This document shows positions 1-5,123 of a stretch of 5,418 nucleotides of DNA, piece after piece. The notes below the pieces were generated by a model, which saw only the letters and a list, made by a program, of their open reading frames with translations, had not been told where the DNA came from and did not search any database. How positions within the stretch are numbered: position 1 is the first letter of the stretch; each line of letters starts with the position of its first letter. Where the stretch lies: assembly GCA_011523485.1 (NCBI GenBank), contig WTGR01000313.1, positions 1 through 5,418 on the forward strand, in the 5' to 3' direction. This stretch comes from Acidobacteriota bacterium. GTDB taxonomy: Bacteria; Acidobacteriota; Vicinamibacteria; Vicinamibacterales; UBA8438. Position numbers and translations under genes: made by a program.

Positions 1-1
1 C

Positions 2-387
2 GGTCCGAAGCGACCCGGCTTCAGATTCGATCACTTCTTCGTGCTCCCTGACAGATCGTGGTGGTCGCGGCGATGCAAGACGGCAAGACGGTTGCCGACC
101 TGCACGAAGAGGGCAACGAGAGCATGGTCGACGTGGTCGGGAAGCTCCGGCTCGACCGCGGCCGGATCGTGTTCAGCTTCGGCCCGCACCAGGGAACCGA
201 TGCTCGGCGCCGACGGACTCGCCGCTGGTGCCCGCGCTGCGCGCGGACCAGGAGCGGGATCTACCGGCGCATCTGGAAGCAGGCGGATCAGCAGATCGAG
301 ATCGCGACCAAGGTCCTCGGAGTGCGGATCCGGCGCACGATCACACCTGACAACCGCGCCGTAGGGGCGAAGACGCACGAACGGTGA
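2..387 (+). pseudogene. Frame-interrupted coding fragment, unknown function
   Basis: I do not recognise this protein. Coding character (G/C at third positions, balanced amino acids) runs through the stretch but changes frame. The frame starting at base 2 reads GPKRPGFRFDHFFVLPD up to about base 50. The frame of GTG 58 then reads VVAAMQDGKTVADLHEEGN up to about base 195. The third frame looks better from about 195 to 255, and the GTG-58 frame looks coding again from about 255 (YRRIWKQADQQIEIATKVLG) to the TGA at 385-387. As written, only 58-387 is a single open frame of 109 codons. The 5' end lies left of the window. Either the gene carries several indels or the sequence does. The opposite strand is also open (31-447) but has poorer codon use. 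Confidence 0.4.
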
Positions 388-534
388 GACGTACCCTGAC
401 GGTCGTAAGACGAAACGGAAGACGCCTGTATTTACTGCATGAAACACGAAGCGGGAGGGTAGCCGTAAGGGATGCAGCTTTTGTACAAGTCTCTGTGTAA
501 TGGGTGGTTACGCCGCAGTTATCACGAGTGTCTG

Positions 535-557
535 GTAGGTCGGGGCCACCCCCCTAC
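535..557 (+). ncRNA. Strong GC hairpin in the non-coding stretch
   Basis: GTAGG at 535-539 pairs with CCTAC at 553-557, and GGGG at 542-545 pairs with CCCC at 549-552, around a CCA loop with a two-base bulge. This gives a nine-pair stem. The same element could act as DNA. No known riboswitch or small RNA family is recognised, so this records a structural element and not a named RNA. Confidence 0.35.
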
Positions 558-559
558 AC

Positions 560-602
560 GTTGGGAAGTTCCCTCGACCCAACTGTTGGGCGTGACATTT
601 TT
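560..602 (+). promoter_or_regulatory. Alternative hairpins, terminator- or attenuator-like
   Basis: Three related segments lie in a row: GTTGGG (560-565), CCCAAC (578-583) and GTTGGG (585-590). The middle one can pair with either neighbour, giving two mutually exclusive stems (560-583, or CCCAA-CTG-TTGGG at 578-590). A run of five T follows at about 598-602, seven bases after the second stem. The layout resembles an attenuator or a weak terminator reading rightwards. The T-run is too far from the stem for a textbook intrinsic terminator, so the call is tentative. Confidence 0.3.
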
Positions 603-656
603 CCTCTACAAGTTCCCTCTTAGCAGTCGGTTACACGAAAGCTGATGACCATGCAA

Positions 657-666
657 GAGCATGCTC
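657..666. repeat. Perfect palindrome, operator-like
   Basis: GAGCATGCTC is a perfect 10-base palindrome inside the AT-richer non-coding stretch. It could bind a dimeric regulator, but a palindrome of this length also occurs by chance and no flanking promoter is clear. Confidence 0.25.
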
Positions 667-734
667 GCAGAACATCGCGACGAATAAGACCCTTGTAGCA
701 CAGGATTTCCGCAACCCAGGTACGACCAAAAAAT

Positions 735-1085
735 GTGCGGATCGGCGAAGACCAAGGAAGGGCCGGCAACACCGCCGGCAGGGAGTATCGACTGAGCAAC
801 GTCACAGATCCCGACGGCAAGACCGGTAAGGGCCGGCGGCCACGCGTGTCCCTGCACGACGAACCCGGACGACGGGTAGGCGCGTCGTTCAAGCGGGCTG
901 GTCGCCGTTCCGACGCACCGAGGGACAAGACGCACAGGCTCTGGGTCGAACCATGGAACAGGAGACCGGGATCCCTCGCCCGCCCACCGGCAACAAGGGT
1001 CAGGAACCAGGGACAGCCGGAGGGCGCTCGACGCCGTCGACGTCGCGGGTACTGGGTGGGGAACCCCGAGACGCCGATCAGCGCT
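735..1085. other. Stretch without a supportable gene
   Basis: Two long open frames overlap here: plus-strand from GTG 735 (open to 1259) and a minus-strand frame continuing from the Calx-beta remnant. Neither is convincing. The plus frame begins VRIGEDQGRAGNTAGREYRL, is rich in Arg and Gly, has only moderately GC-rich third positions, and runs into the antisense of the Calx-beta shards. The minus frame gives a Pro/Ser/Arg-rich product. The plus frame could be part of a small basic protein, but no family is recognised and no ribosome binding site decides a start. Confidence 0.3.
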
Positions 1086-1544
1086 GCCTCGACTCGCAGG
1101 CTCGTAATCAGGGGTAGAACCGTCGGTCTGCGCAGTGCCGGGCGCCGTGCTCCACTCGACGGTGAACGAAAGACGCAGGCCCGCCGGACTGCCCGACATA
1201 GAAGACGACGGCCGGCCGGCGGCGGACAGGCTCCTGAACGACGAGAGGAGCGAGACTGAACTCGATCTCGCCGCCCTGGCCGTCATCGGTGATGGTGCCG
1301 GTGAGCACGGCGACGACAGTCCCGATGGCACTGCATGAAGGCCCGCTCTGCCTGTCGTAGACGAGTCGTAGACGTCGATATACAGCGTCTCAGCGGCCCC
1401 CTCCGCGACGTTGTCCCGGACAACGATCACGTCGCGCACCACGATCTCGGCGGACGCCGCGCGCAGGACAAACGTCCCGCTCGACGACTTCGCCGTCCCG
1501 ACCCACGCATCGCGCCGGGGGTGCTCCGCGCGAAGGCGAAGCAA
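1085..1544 (-). pseudogene. Calx-beta repeat protein fragment, frameshifted
   Basis: On the minus strand three consecutive pieces together read like the end of one Calx-beta domain and the start of the next. About 1510-1380 gives KSSSGTFVLRA, then DNVAEG and ETLYIDVYDS, which match the late strands and the acidic Asp/Glu pattern. About 1340-1227, in a second frame, gives VLTGTITDDGQGGEIEFSLA, the typical GTITDDG domain end followed by the next domain's first strand. About 1225-1090, back in the first frame, gives LSFTVEWSTAPGTAQTDGS and PDYEPAS, the YsTadGTA...DY core. Calx-beta domains bind calcium and usually occur as tandem repeats in large secreted or surface proteins. Here about one and a half repeats remain, with at least two frame changes, no start, no signal peptide, and loss of similarity after base 1090. 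The domain call is from pattern recognition. Confidence 0.6.
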
Positions 1545-1561
1545 GGGACGACCGCGGAGCC

Positions 1562-1918
1562 GTGCGGCTCGGGCTGCGCGCCGAGGCGGACGTCCGACGA
1601 ACGACGGTCGAAGGCGTGGTCGACACCGGGGCGGTGAGTCTCGTCATCCCCGAGGAGATCGCAACGCAACTGGGGGCTCCAGGACTGGGGAACGAGAACC
1701 GTCGTCTACGCGGACGAGCGGCGCGAAGAACGGCCCATGACCGACGTCACGATCGAGATCGGAACCTCGCGATGCGGACCGAGGCCATCGTGGGGCCAGT
1801 GGGAAGCGAGGTCCTGATCGGCCAGCTGGTGCTCGAAGCACCCGAGCTGATCGCCGACTGCAGAAGGCGAACGCTGGCGCCGTGCCATCCGGAAGGGCCG
1901 GTCCTCGCGATCCACTGA
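1562..1918 (+). pseudogene. Retropepsin-like aspartyl protease, two compensating frameshifts
   Basis: The frame from GTG 1562 contains VDTGAVSLVIPEEIATQLG with catalytic Asp21 in a DTGA motif, the signature of bacterial clan AA (retroviral-type) single-domain aspartyl proteases. Similarity leaves this frame at a run of five G (1672-1676) and continues one frame over as LGLQDWGTRTVVYADERREE and then RPMTDVTIEIGT. It returns near 1766-1771 to the original frame as MRTEAIVGPVGSEVLIGQLV, LEAPELIADCRRRTLAP and HPEGPVLAIH, ending at TGA 1916-1918. Dropping one G at 1672-1676 and adding one base near 1767 would restore a continuous protein of about 119 residues, near the family's usual size. The true start may lie slightly upstream, since this frame is still open before 1562. 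Substrates of these small bacterial proteases are mostly unknown. Read literally, the middle third is scrambled. The defect is either real decay or two indel errors. Confidence 0.72.
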
Positions 1919-2549
1919 TCCCGCCCGCGACCAAGAGAACGACACCGGCCGGTCGGAGCGATGCGCCGACAAGTCGGAAACAACCTTCGGCTGAACGCTG
2001 GGGAATCTCGGCGGCGGGCAGGGTGCGGGGCACGACGTGAACGCCATCGCCGAAGTCGCCGACGATCCGGCGCGCGACCACGACGCTGTTGGCCGAAGGG
2101 TCGGCACCGAGGGCGATGCCGGTGTCCTCGATGACGCTGCCGGCGCCCACCCGCGCCGAGCGCACGTGCGCGTCGCTGCCGACCCAGACGCGGTCCCCCA
2201 GGTCAGTGTGCGGTCCGACGACAGCGCGATCGTCCACCCGGGCGCCTTCGCTCACCCGAGTTCCCGCCAGCAGCACGGCGCCGCCGCCCACGTACGCGTT
2301 GGGGCCGACGACGACGTCGGGGGCGACGAACGCCTGCGGATCGACGTACGCGCTCGGGTCGACCTTCGGCCCGCCGCGGTGCTCTGGCGCCACCTGCGGG
2401 GACACGTCGCACCAGACCTGGTGGCCCCACCGGCCTTCGGCCGCCGCGCGCAACGCGCTCGCCGCGTACTGCCCGGTGACCGCCTCGGCCGGACACAGCT
2501 CGTGCAGGGAGCCTGTGCCGCGCACCAGCGCCTCGGCCGTGTCGGCCAC
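1644..2549 (-). CDS. Left-handed beta-helix (hexapeptide-repeat) protein
   Basis: The minus-strand frame from GTG 2549 is open for 301 codons. Residues about 62-150 carry a clear series of six-residue turns of the [LIV]-G-x-x-x-x kind (for example KVDPSAYVDPQAFVAP, VVVGPNAYVGGGAVL, RVWVGSDAHV, RVGAGSVIED). These are the hallmark of left-handed parallel beta-helix proteins such as acyl- and acetyltransferases and gamma-class carbonic anhydrase-like proteins. Third positions are strongly GC-rich down to about residue 186 (near base 1990). Beyond that the frame runs antisense through the aspartyl protease and loses coding character, so the natural protein probably ended or was cut near 1990 and the rest to 1644 is spurious. 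The catalytic type cannot be decided. The N-terminus (residues 1-60) is not recognised. The GTG lies exactly where the divergent HD-domain reading begins, leaving no room for a promoter, so the 5' end may be truncated too. Confidence 0.65.
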   Translation of the reverse strand: MADTAEALVRGTGSLHELCPAEAVTGQYAASALRAAAEGRWGHQVWCDVSPQVAPEHRGGPKVDPSAYVDPQAFVAPDVVVGPNAYVGGGAVLLAGTRVSEGARVDDRAVVGPHTDLGDRVWVGSDAHVRSARVGAGSVIEDTGIALGADPSANSVVVARRIVGDFGDGVHVVPRTLPAAEIPQRSAEGCFRLVGASLRPAGVVLLVAGGISGSRGPALPDGTAPAFAFCSRRSARVLRAPAGRSGPRFPLAPRWPRSASRGSDLDRDVGHGPFFAPLVRVDDGSRSPVLEPPVALRSPRG

Positions 2550-2587
2550 CGCTCGACCTACGCGCGATCCGGCCCGAGGACATCCAC

Positions 2588-3106
2588 GTGGGCGACATCG
2601 TGCACGTGCTGGGCGGCATCAACCGCTCCATCGGCCAGACGCGCGAGCCGATCACCGTGCTCTGGCACAGCGTGATGGTCGCCGAGCTCTGCCGCTTCGA
2701 GCACTTCGACACCCAGCTCGAGGCGCTGCTGCACGACGCCGCCGAAGCCGCCGATTGGGGAGCGCCCAACCGCAACGGCATGAGCACGTGGCTGCCGCAA
2801 AGCGACAAGCGCGAGGACGCCGGCAACGCCGTCGTGGCCGGCCGCGGTCCAGACGACCTGGGCGGCAGCGAGAGCGCAACCGTGGCGAACACGCGGGCGG
2901 GCCGGAACAGGGCGCCAAGGCTCCCGCTCCTGGACGGTGGACCAGCCGCTCGCGGAACTGCTCGAGCCAGCGTCGCTCGTCGTCGTTCCACCAAGCACCG
3001 AACCGGATCGCAGTGCTATCCTCGGAAAAATGCCAACGGAGCATGCCGCCCGGCCGACCGACCGAAACGCTTGGGTACGAACCGAGCTCAAACGCCGGAG
3101 GCTTGA
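2588..3106 (+). pseudogene. HD-domain phosphohydrolase, N-terminal part, probably truncated
   Basis: The frame from GTG 2588 reads VGDIVHVLGGINRSIGQTRE, then PITVLWHSVMVAELC, then TQLEALLHDAAEA. This is the pattern of the HD phosphohydrolase fold, with metal-binding His27 (WHS), the His49-Asp50 pair that names the domain, and Glu53. It resembles phage, plasmid and chromosomal YfbR-like proteins acting on nucleotides. Similarity already begins upstream of the GTG, at about 2552 (LDLRAIRPEDI), where no start codon is available in frame, so the 5' end is probably missing. After residue 55 the expected YLGD and later helices and metal-binding Asp do not appear. Third positions stay GC-rich to about 2930 and then decay, although the frame is open to TGA 3104-3106, overlapping the next gene. 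I infer a truncated gene or a junction with unrelated sequence near 2745. The HD identity is fairly sure; the biochemical substrate is not. Confidence 0.6.
3017..3022 (+). promoter_or_regulatory. Possible -10 element of the AbiEii-type operon
   Basis: TATCCT lies eight bases before ATG 3030 in a stretch where coding bias fades (about 2985-3029). At this distance transcription would begin at or next to the ATG, giving a leaderless message, which is common in actinobacteria. No good -35 hexamer is visible, and the A-run before the ATG is only a weak ribosome binding site. Tentative. Confidence 0.25.
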
Positions 3107-3494
3107 AGAGGGAACACGGACCCAGCCGGGGGCGGTGCTGCCGCCCGATGCGTTCAGCAACGCGTACGCCGACCCCGACCCGCGGTTCCCGATGACCAGA
3201 CGCGGACCGGACTGCGAAGCAATCGCCGGGCTGCTGAACCGGGCCTGCTGCGGGTGGCCGCAAAGCCCGACGGCACGGGAGTTCTACGAGGCGATGCGCA
3301 CGCCGGTGCGGACCGCACGCCAGCGGGCGATAGTACGCGTGCTGATCGTCGAAGGGACGACCGACACGGTCGCACTCGGCTACCTCGACGGGGCGTACAC
3401 GTGGCGGCAACTGGCGCAGGCGATGCACGAGAACAACCACTACAGCACGGAGCTCGCCGACTACGTCAACCGGCACGCGAAGCCACACCGATGA
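3030..3494 (+). CDS. Unrecognised 154-residue protein, partner of the AbiEii-type gene
   Basis: I do not recognise the family. The protein is soluble, with no signal peptide or membrane segment. Visible landmarks are a basic N-terminal ELKRRR (19-24), VLPPDAF (36-42), and a central CCGWPQSPTAREFYEAMR block (73-90). An arginine-rich stretch (91-103), a hydrophobic strand RVLIVEG and a helical C-terminus (WRQLAQAMHENNHYSTEL, 125-142) follow. ELKR, VLxPPxAF and the C-GW-PT-EFY-A-R block recur in a second gene starting at 5120, which shows that it is a true, conserved gene. Start: the frame is open back to GTG 2937, but bias and amino-acid make-up favour ATG 3030. Its stop overlaps the next start as ATGA (3491-3494), so the two are translationally coupled. 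By position it sits where AbiEii toxins have their antitoxin, but no winged-helix AbiEi-type domain is evident, so an antitoxin role is inference from context only. Confidence 0.78.
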   Translation: MPTEHAARPTDRNAWVRTELKRRRLEEGTRTQPGAVLPPDAFSNAYADPDPRFPMTRRGPDCEAIAGLLNRACCGWPQSPTAREFYEAMRTPVRTARQRAIVRVLIVEGTTDTVALGYLDGAYTWRQLAQAMHENNHYSTELADYVNRHAKPHR

Positions 3495-4159
3495 CCCTTC
3501 CGGAACCGGCCCGCACGCTGTGGAAGCGGCACCACAAGGCCATCGACCGAATCGCCGCGGCGCCAGGCGGCGAGAGCCGCACGATGCTGGGCGGCGGATC
3601 GATACTCGCCGCACGGTGGCGCCACCGCGAGAGCACCGATATCGACATCCTTCTGCCGGACCGCGACAACATCGCCGACGCCGGCGAAGGCGGACCGCTC
3701 GACCTGGCGGCAGCCACGGGCGGGAGACACGAAGGCAGCACCCGCGAGCGGTTGATCGTGATACTCGAGAACGGCAAGCTCGACGTCGCGGCAATCCAGC
3801 CACAGCTACCAGGCCTGGAAAGCCAAACCGCCGTCGAAGGGCGTTCGGAGCAGGTCCTCGACAACGCGCAAATCCTGCGGGGAGAGTCCTACCGGACCGA
3901 CCGCGGCGTGACACGCGACGCCTTCGACATGGCAGTGGCCGCCGACGAAGACCCACGCGCGCTGGAGGTGGCGGTCAACAGCCTCGACGAGGCCAGGACG
4001 CAAATCATCTGTCACAACCTGCTGACCATGAACGATGACATGGTCAAAGACGCGAAGACGACGCTGCGAGGGGTACCGCCGAAGTACGAGAAATACCTCG
4101 GCCGCATGGGCGACGCGGCAGCCGACGCAGCTTGGAACCACCGCTACACGCACGTGTAA
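3491..4159 (+). CDS. AbiEii/AbiGii-type nucleotidyltransferase (toxin-like)
   Basis: The 222-residue product carries the polymerase-beta-type nucleotidyltransferase signature: MLGGGSILAARWRHRESTDI, with GGGS at 34-37 and the metal-binding pair Asp50 and Asp52 in TDIDILLP. A third acidic candidate, Asp98, lies in ENGKLDVAAI. A later RDAFDMAVA (142-150) corresponds to the R/K-D-x-x-D helix commonly seen in AbiEii-type proteins. Known AbiEii toxins transfer nucleotides to cellular RNA targets (tRNA or related) and cause growth arrest, and are paired with an antitoxin as type IV toxin-antitoxin or phage-abortive systems. Here all expected active-site acidic residues are present, so the enzyme looks functional. 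The start ATG overlaps the upstream stop (ATGA), with no separate ribosome binding site, implying coupled translation. The stop TAA at 4157-4159 is followed in the same frame by coding-like sequence, so the natural product might once have been longer. The family call is confident; the toxin role is inferred. Confidence 0.85.
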   Translation: MTLPEPARTLWKRHHKAIDRIAAAPGGESRTMLGGGSILAARWRHRESTDIDILLPDRDNIADAGEGGPLDLAAATGGRHEGSTRERLIVILENGKLDVAAIQPQLPGLESQTAVEGRSEQVLDNAQILRGESYRTDRGVTRDAFDMAVAADEDPRALEVAVNSLDEARTQIICHNLLTMNDDMVKDAKTTLRGVPPKYEKYLGRMGDAAADAAWNHRYTHV

Positions 4160-4213
4160 ATCCGGACGACCGAGATCGGCATCGCGATCGAAACGACGAG
4201 CCCAGCGGGCGGA

Positions 4214-4549
4214 ATGCGAACCGAGACCTACCAGCGGGGACCGGCACACGCCGCACTGACTCAATCCGGCATCGGCGCCTACATCGCCGCGAACAGCACC
4301 CTGCGTCGGCGGGGGTTGGAAGCAAGCCTCGACGCACTCGGCAACAAGGGCTGGACCGGGGTAGCCTTCGACAGCGACGACGGAACGCCGGAGCGACGCC
4401 TGAACGAAGCGCGCAGGAGCGCCGGGCTGAGCAACAAGATGGTCGAGATCGGCGACCAGGCAGAGGACCCCGCGAGAGCGCCCAAGGCCGCAGGTGACAA
4501 CACCCCGGCCGGAAAACAGCAACACCGGAACGACGGATACGACCGCTGA
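4214..4549 (+). CDS. Hypothetical 111-residue protein downstream of the nucleotidyltransferase
   Basis: No family is recognised. The sequence is hydrophilic, with QSGIGAYIAANSTLRRRGLE (17-36), LGNKGWTGVAFDSDDGTPER (42-61), and a charged, low-complexity tail rich in Ala, Pro, Lys and Gln after about residue 85. There is no membrane segment. It lies in the same frame as the nucleotidyltransferase, 54 bases after its TAA, and those 54 bases are themselves coding-like (IRTTEIGIAIETTSPAGG, GC-rich third positions). It may therefore be the C-terminal part of the upstream protein cut off by a stop, or a separate third operon gene starting at ATG 4214. The ribosome binding site for ATG 4214 is poor: GGGCGG lies directly against the start. 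Confidence 0.5.
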   Translation: MRTETYQRGPAHAALTQSGIGAYIAANSTLRRRGLEASLDALGNKGWTGVAFDSDDGTPERRLNEARRSAGLSNKMVEIGDQAEDPARAPKAAGDNTPAGKQQHRNDGYDR

Positions 4550-4715
4550 GCCAGGCTGAGTCGACCCCGGAGTGCGGCCGAAGACCAGCAACAAGGTCGC
4601 GACGAGGAGGGCGGCGATGCCGAACCCGGCGGTCGGGCGCCGAGCTGGCCTGCCGGCCAGCGGCCAGCGCCGCGCACGCGGCGAGGATAAACCGGAGGCG
4701 GCCTGATGCTAACAA
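4540..4715 (-). pseudogene. Remnant of a minus-strand membrane protein, frameshifted
   Basis: Read on the minus strand, about 4700-4655 gives a hydrophobic segment (RFILAACAALAAG). About 4632-4580, in a different frame, gives a second one (GFGIAALLVATLLLVFG) followed by RTPGSTQPGSA. Both have GC-rich third positions, and together they look like two transmembrane helices separated by a short Arg/Pro-rich loop, with an indel between about 4640 and 4655. TTG 4715 or ATG 4724 could serve as starts, the latter in another frame. The 3' end cannot be placed because the frame runs antisense into the preceding gene. Hydrophobic antisense frames can be fortuitous in GC-rich DNA, so confidence is low. 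Confidence 0.3.
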
Positions 4716-4721
4716 GCATCA
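4704..4721. repeat. Seven-pair AT-rich inverted repeat before the CRISPR-like repeats
   Basis: TGATGCT and AGCATCA form a perfect seven-base inverted repeat around an AACA loop. It lies eight bases upstream of the first CRISPR-like repeat and is AT-richer than its surroundings. It could be part of a leader, an operator, or a weak transcription stop. There is no T-run to make it a standard terminator. Confidence 0.3.
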
Positions 4722-4728
4722 TGGCCCA

Positions 4729-4931
4729 GCTCCCCGCCGGCGCGGGAATGGGCCCGTGGGGTGTGCGCCCGGAAGGCTTCCCCGAACATGCGGGGATGGG
4801 CCATCGTTTGCAACAGTAGGTGACAAGGTCCCCGACAGCCTGCCCCGCAACGGCGGGGGATGGACCATCCCTCAAGCCGATCATCGGCTGGAAGTCTCAA
4901 ATTGCCCCGCAACCGCGGGGGTGATCCGTTC
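4729..4931 (+). CRISPR. Short degenerate type I-E-like CRISPR array
   Basis: Four related 28-30 base units with the CCCCG...CGGGG stem and GGATGGNCC-type 3' end typical of type I-E repeats are visible. They start near 4729 (CTCCCCGCCGGCGCGGGAAT), 4777 (TTCCCCGAACATGCGGGGAT), 4840 (TGCCCCGCAACGGCGGGGGA) and 4902 (TGCCCCGCAACCGCGGGGGT). The last two share 17 of 18 core bases. The second and third both end in ATGG(G/A)CCATC. Spacers between units 2-3 and 3-4 are about 33 and 32 bases, the usual I-E size. The first interval is only about 19 bases, so unit 1 is doubtful or a spacer is partly deleted. Repeats differ more than in a living array, and no cas gene or further repeat follows. A weaker repeat-like sequence ending GAGGATAAACCG lies at 4667-4694. 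I infer an array remnant or a badly sequenced array end. Confidence 0.62.
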
Positions 4932-4932
4932 C

Positions 4933-5123
4933 CGCAACGACCTTCAGCACCACAGCCGGCCGCTCGACGGGGCGCTGCGCGCCGTCGAGCACACCGAGCC
5001 GAAGACGGGTACGGTCGAGGTCGTCTCGTTCGGACCCGACCCCGACCCCAACGAGCCAGGCGGGCGCGGCGAGACCGTCGAGACGGGCCGGAGGATAATC
5101 GTCCGACGGAGAACGATCGATGA
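4933..5123 (+). pseudogene. Coding fragment between the CRISPR remnant and the second partner gene
   Basis: The frame through 4933-5105 has strongly GC-rich third positions and balanced composition: RNDLQHHSRPLDGALRAVEH, then TEPKTGTVEVVSFGPDPDPN, then GETVETGRRIIVRRR. No family is recognised. Upstream it runs straight into the CRISPR-like repeats without a start codon, so the 5' end is missing. Past about 5105 coding character fades. A neighbouring frame ends PTENDR at TGA 5121-5123, which would give an ATGA overlap with the next gene, as in the first module. One indel near 5105 would join the two. Interpreted as the 3' remnant of an upstream operon gene. Confidence 0.4.

Larger units (their letters stand above)
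388..734. other. Non-coding, AT-richer stretch with inverted repeats
   Basis: No convincing gene lies here. G+C is roughly 50-55% by hand count, against about two thirds in the flanks, and neither strand has a frame with coding-like third positions. It holds two hairpins at 535-590 (listed separately), a 10-base direct repeat AAGTTCCCTC at 566-575 and 610-619, and a perfect 10-base palindrome GAGCATGCTC at 657-666. A T-run follows the second hairpin at about 598-602. It could be a long leader, a structured RNA, a control or origin-like region, or simply intergenic DNA between decayed genes. No tRNA fold was found. Confidence 0.5.

Noticed and set aside
578..602. Standard rho-independent terminator
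   Set aside because: The stem CCCAA-CTG-TTGGG is short and the T-run begins seven bases after it. Kept only as a tentative regulatory structure.
388..734. tRNA or rRNA gene in the AT-richer stretch
   Set aside because: No T-loop GTTCRA motif or cloverleaf could be found, and nothing resembles rRNA.
735..1259. Plus-strand 174-codon gene starting at GTG 735
   Set aside because: Third-position G+C is only moderate, no family is recognised, there is no ribosome binding site, and its second half is antisense to the Calx-beta shards.
606..1544. Single 312-codon minus-strand gene
   Set aside because: Only part of its upper end has coding character (Calx-beta pieces). The middle of the domain is in another frame, and the lower half is Pro/Ser/Arg-rich and crosses the non-coding stretch.
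2089..3195. Plus-strand 368-codon open frame
   Set aside because: It is the antisense of the beta-helix gene and then a wrong frame of the HD and partner genes. The product is an Arg/Pro/Ala-rich sequence without domains.
2652..3956. Minus-strand 434-codon open frame
   Set aside because: It is antisense to the intact operon and strongly Arg-rich. One short piece near 2995-2930 (FGAWWNDDERRWLEQFRERL) looks protein-like but cannot be extended on either side, so I did not annotate it.
3806..4594. Minus-strand 262-codon open frame
   Set aside because: Mostly antisense to the nucleotidyltransferase and the third ORF. Only its first residues, with the hydrophobic segment just upstream, may belong to a real membrane-protein remnant.
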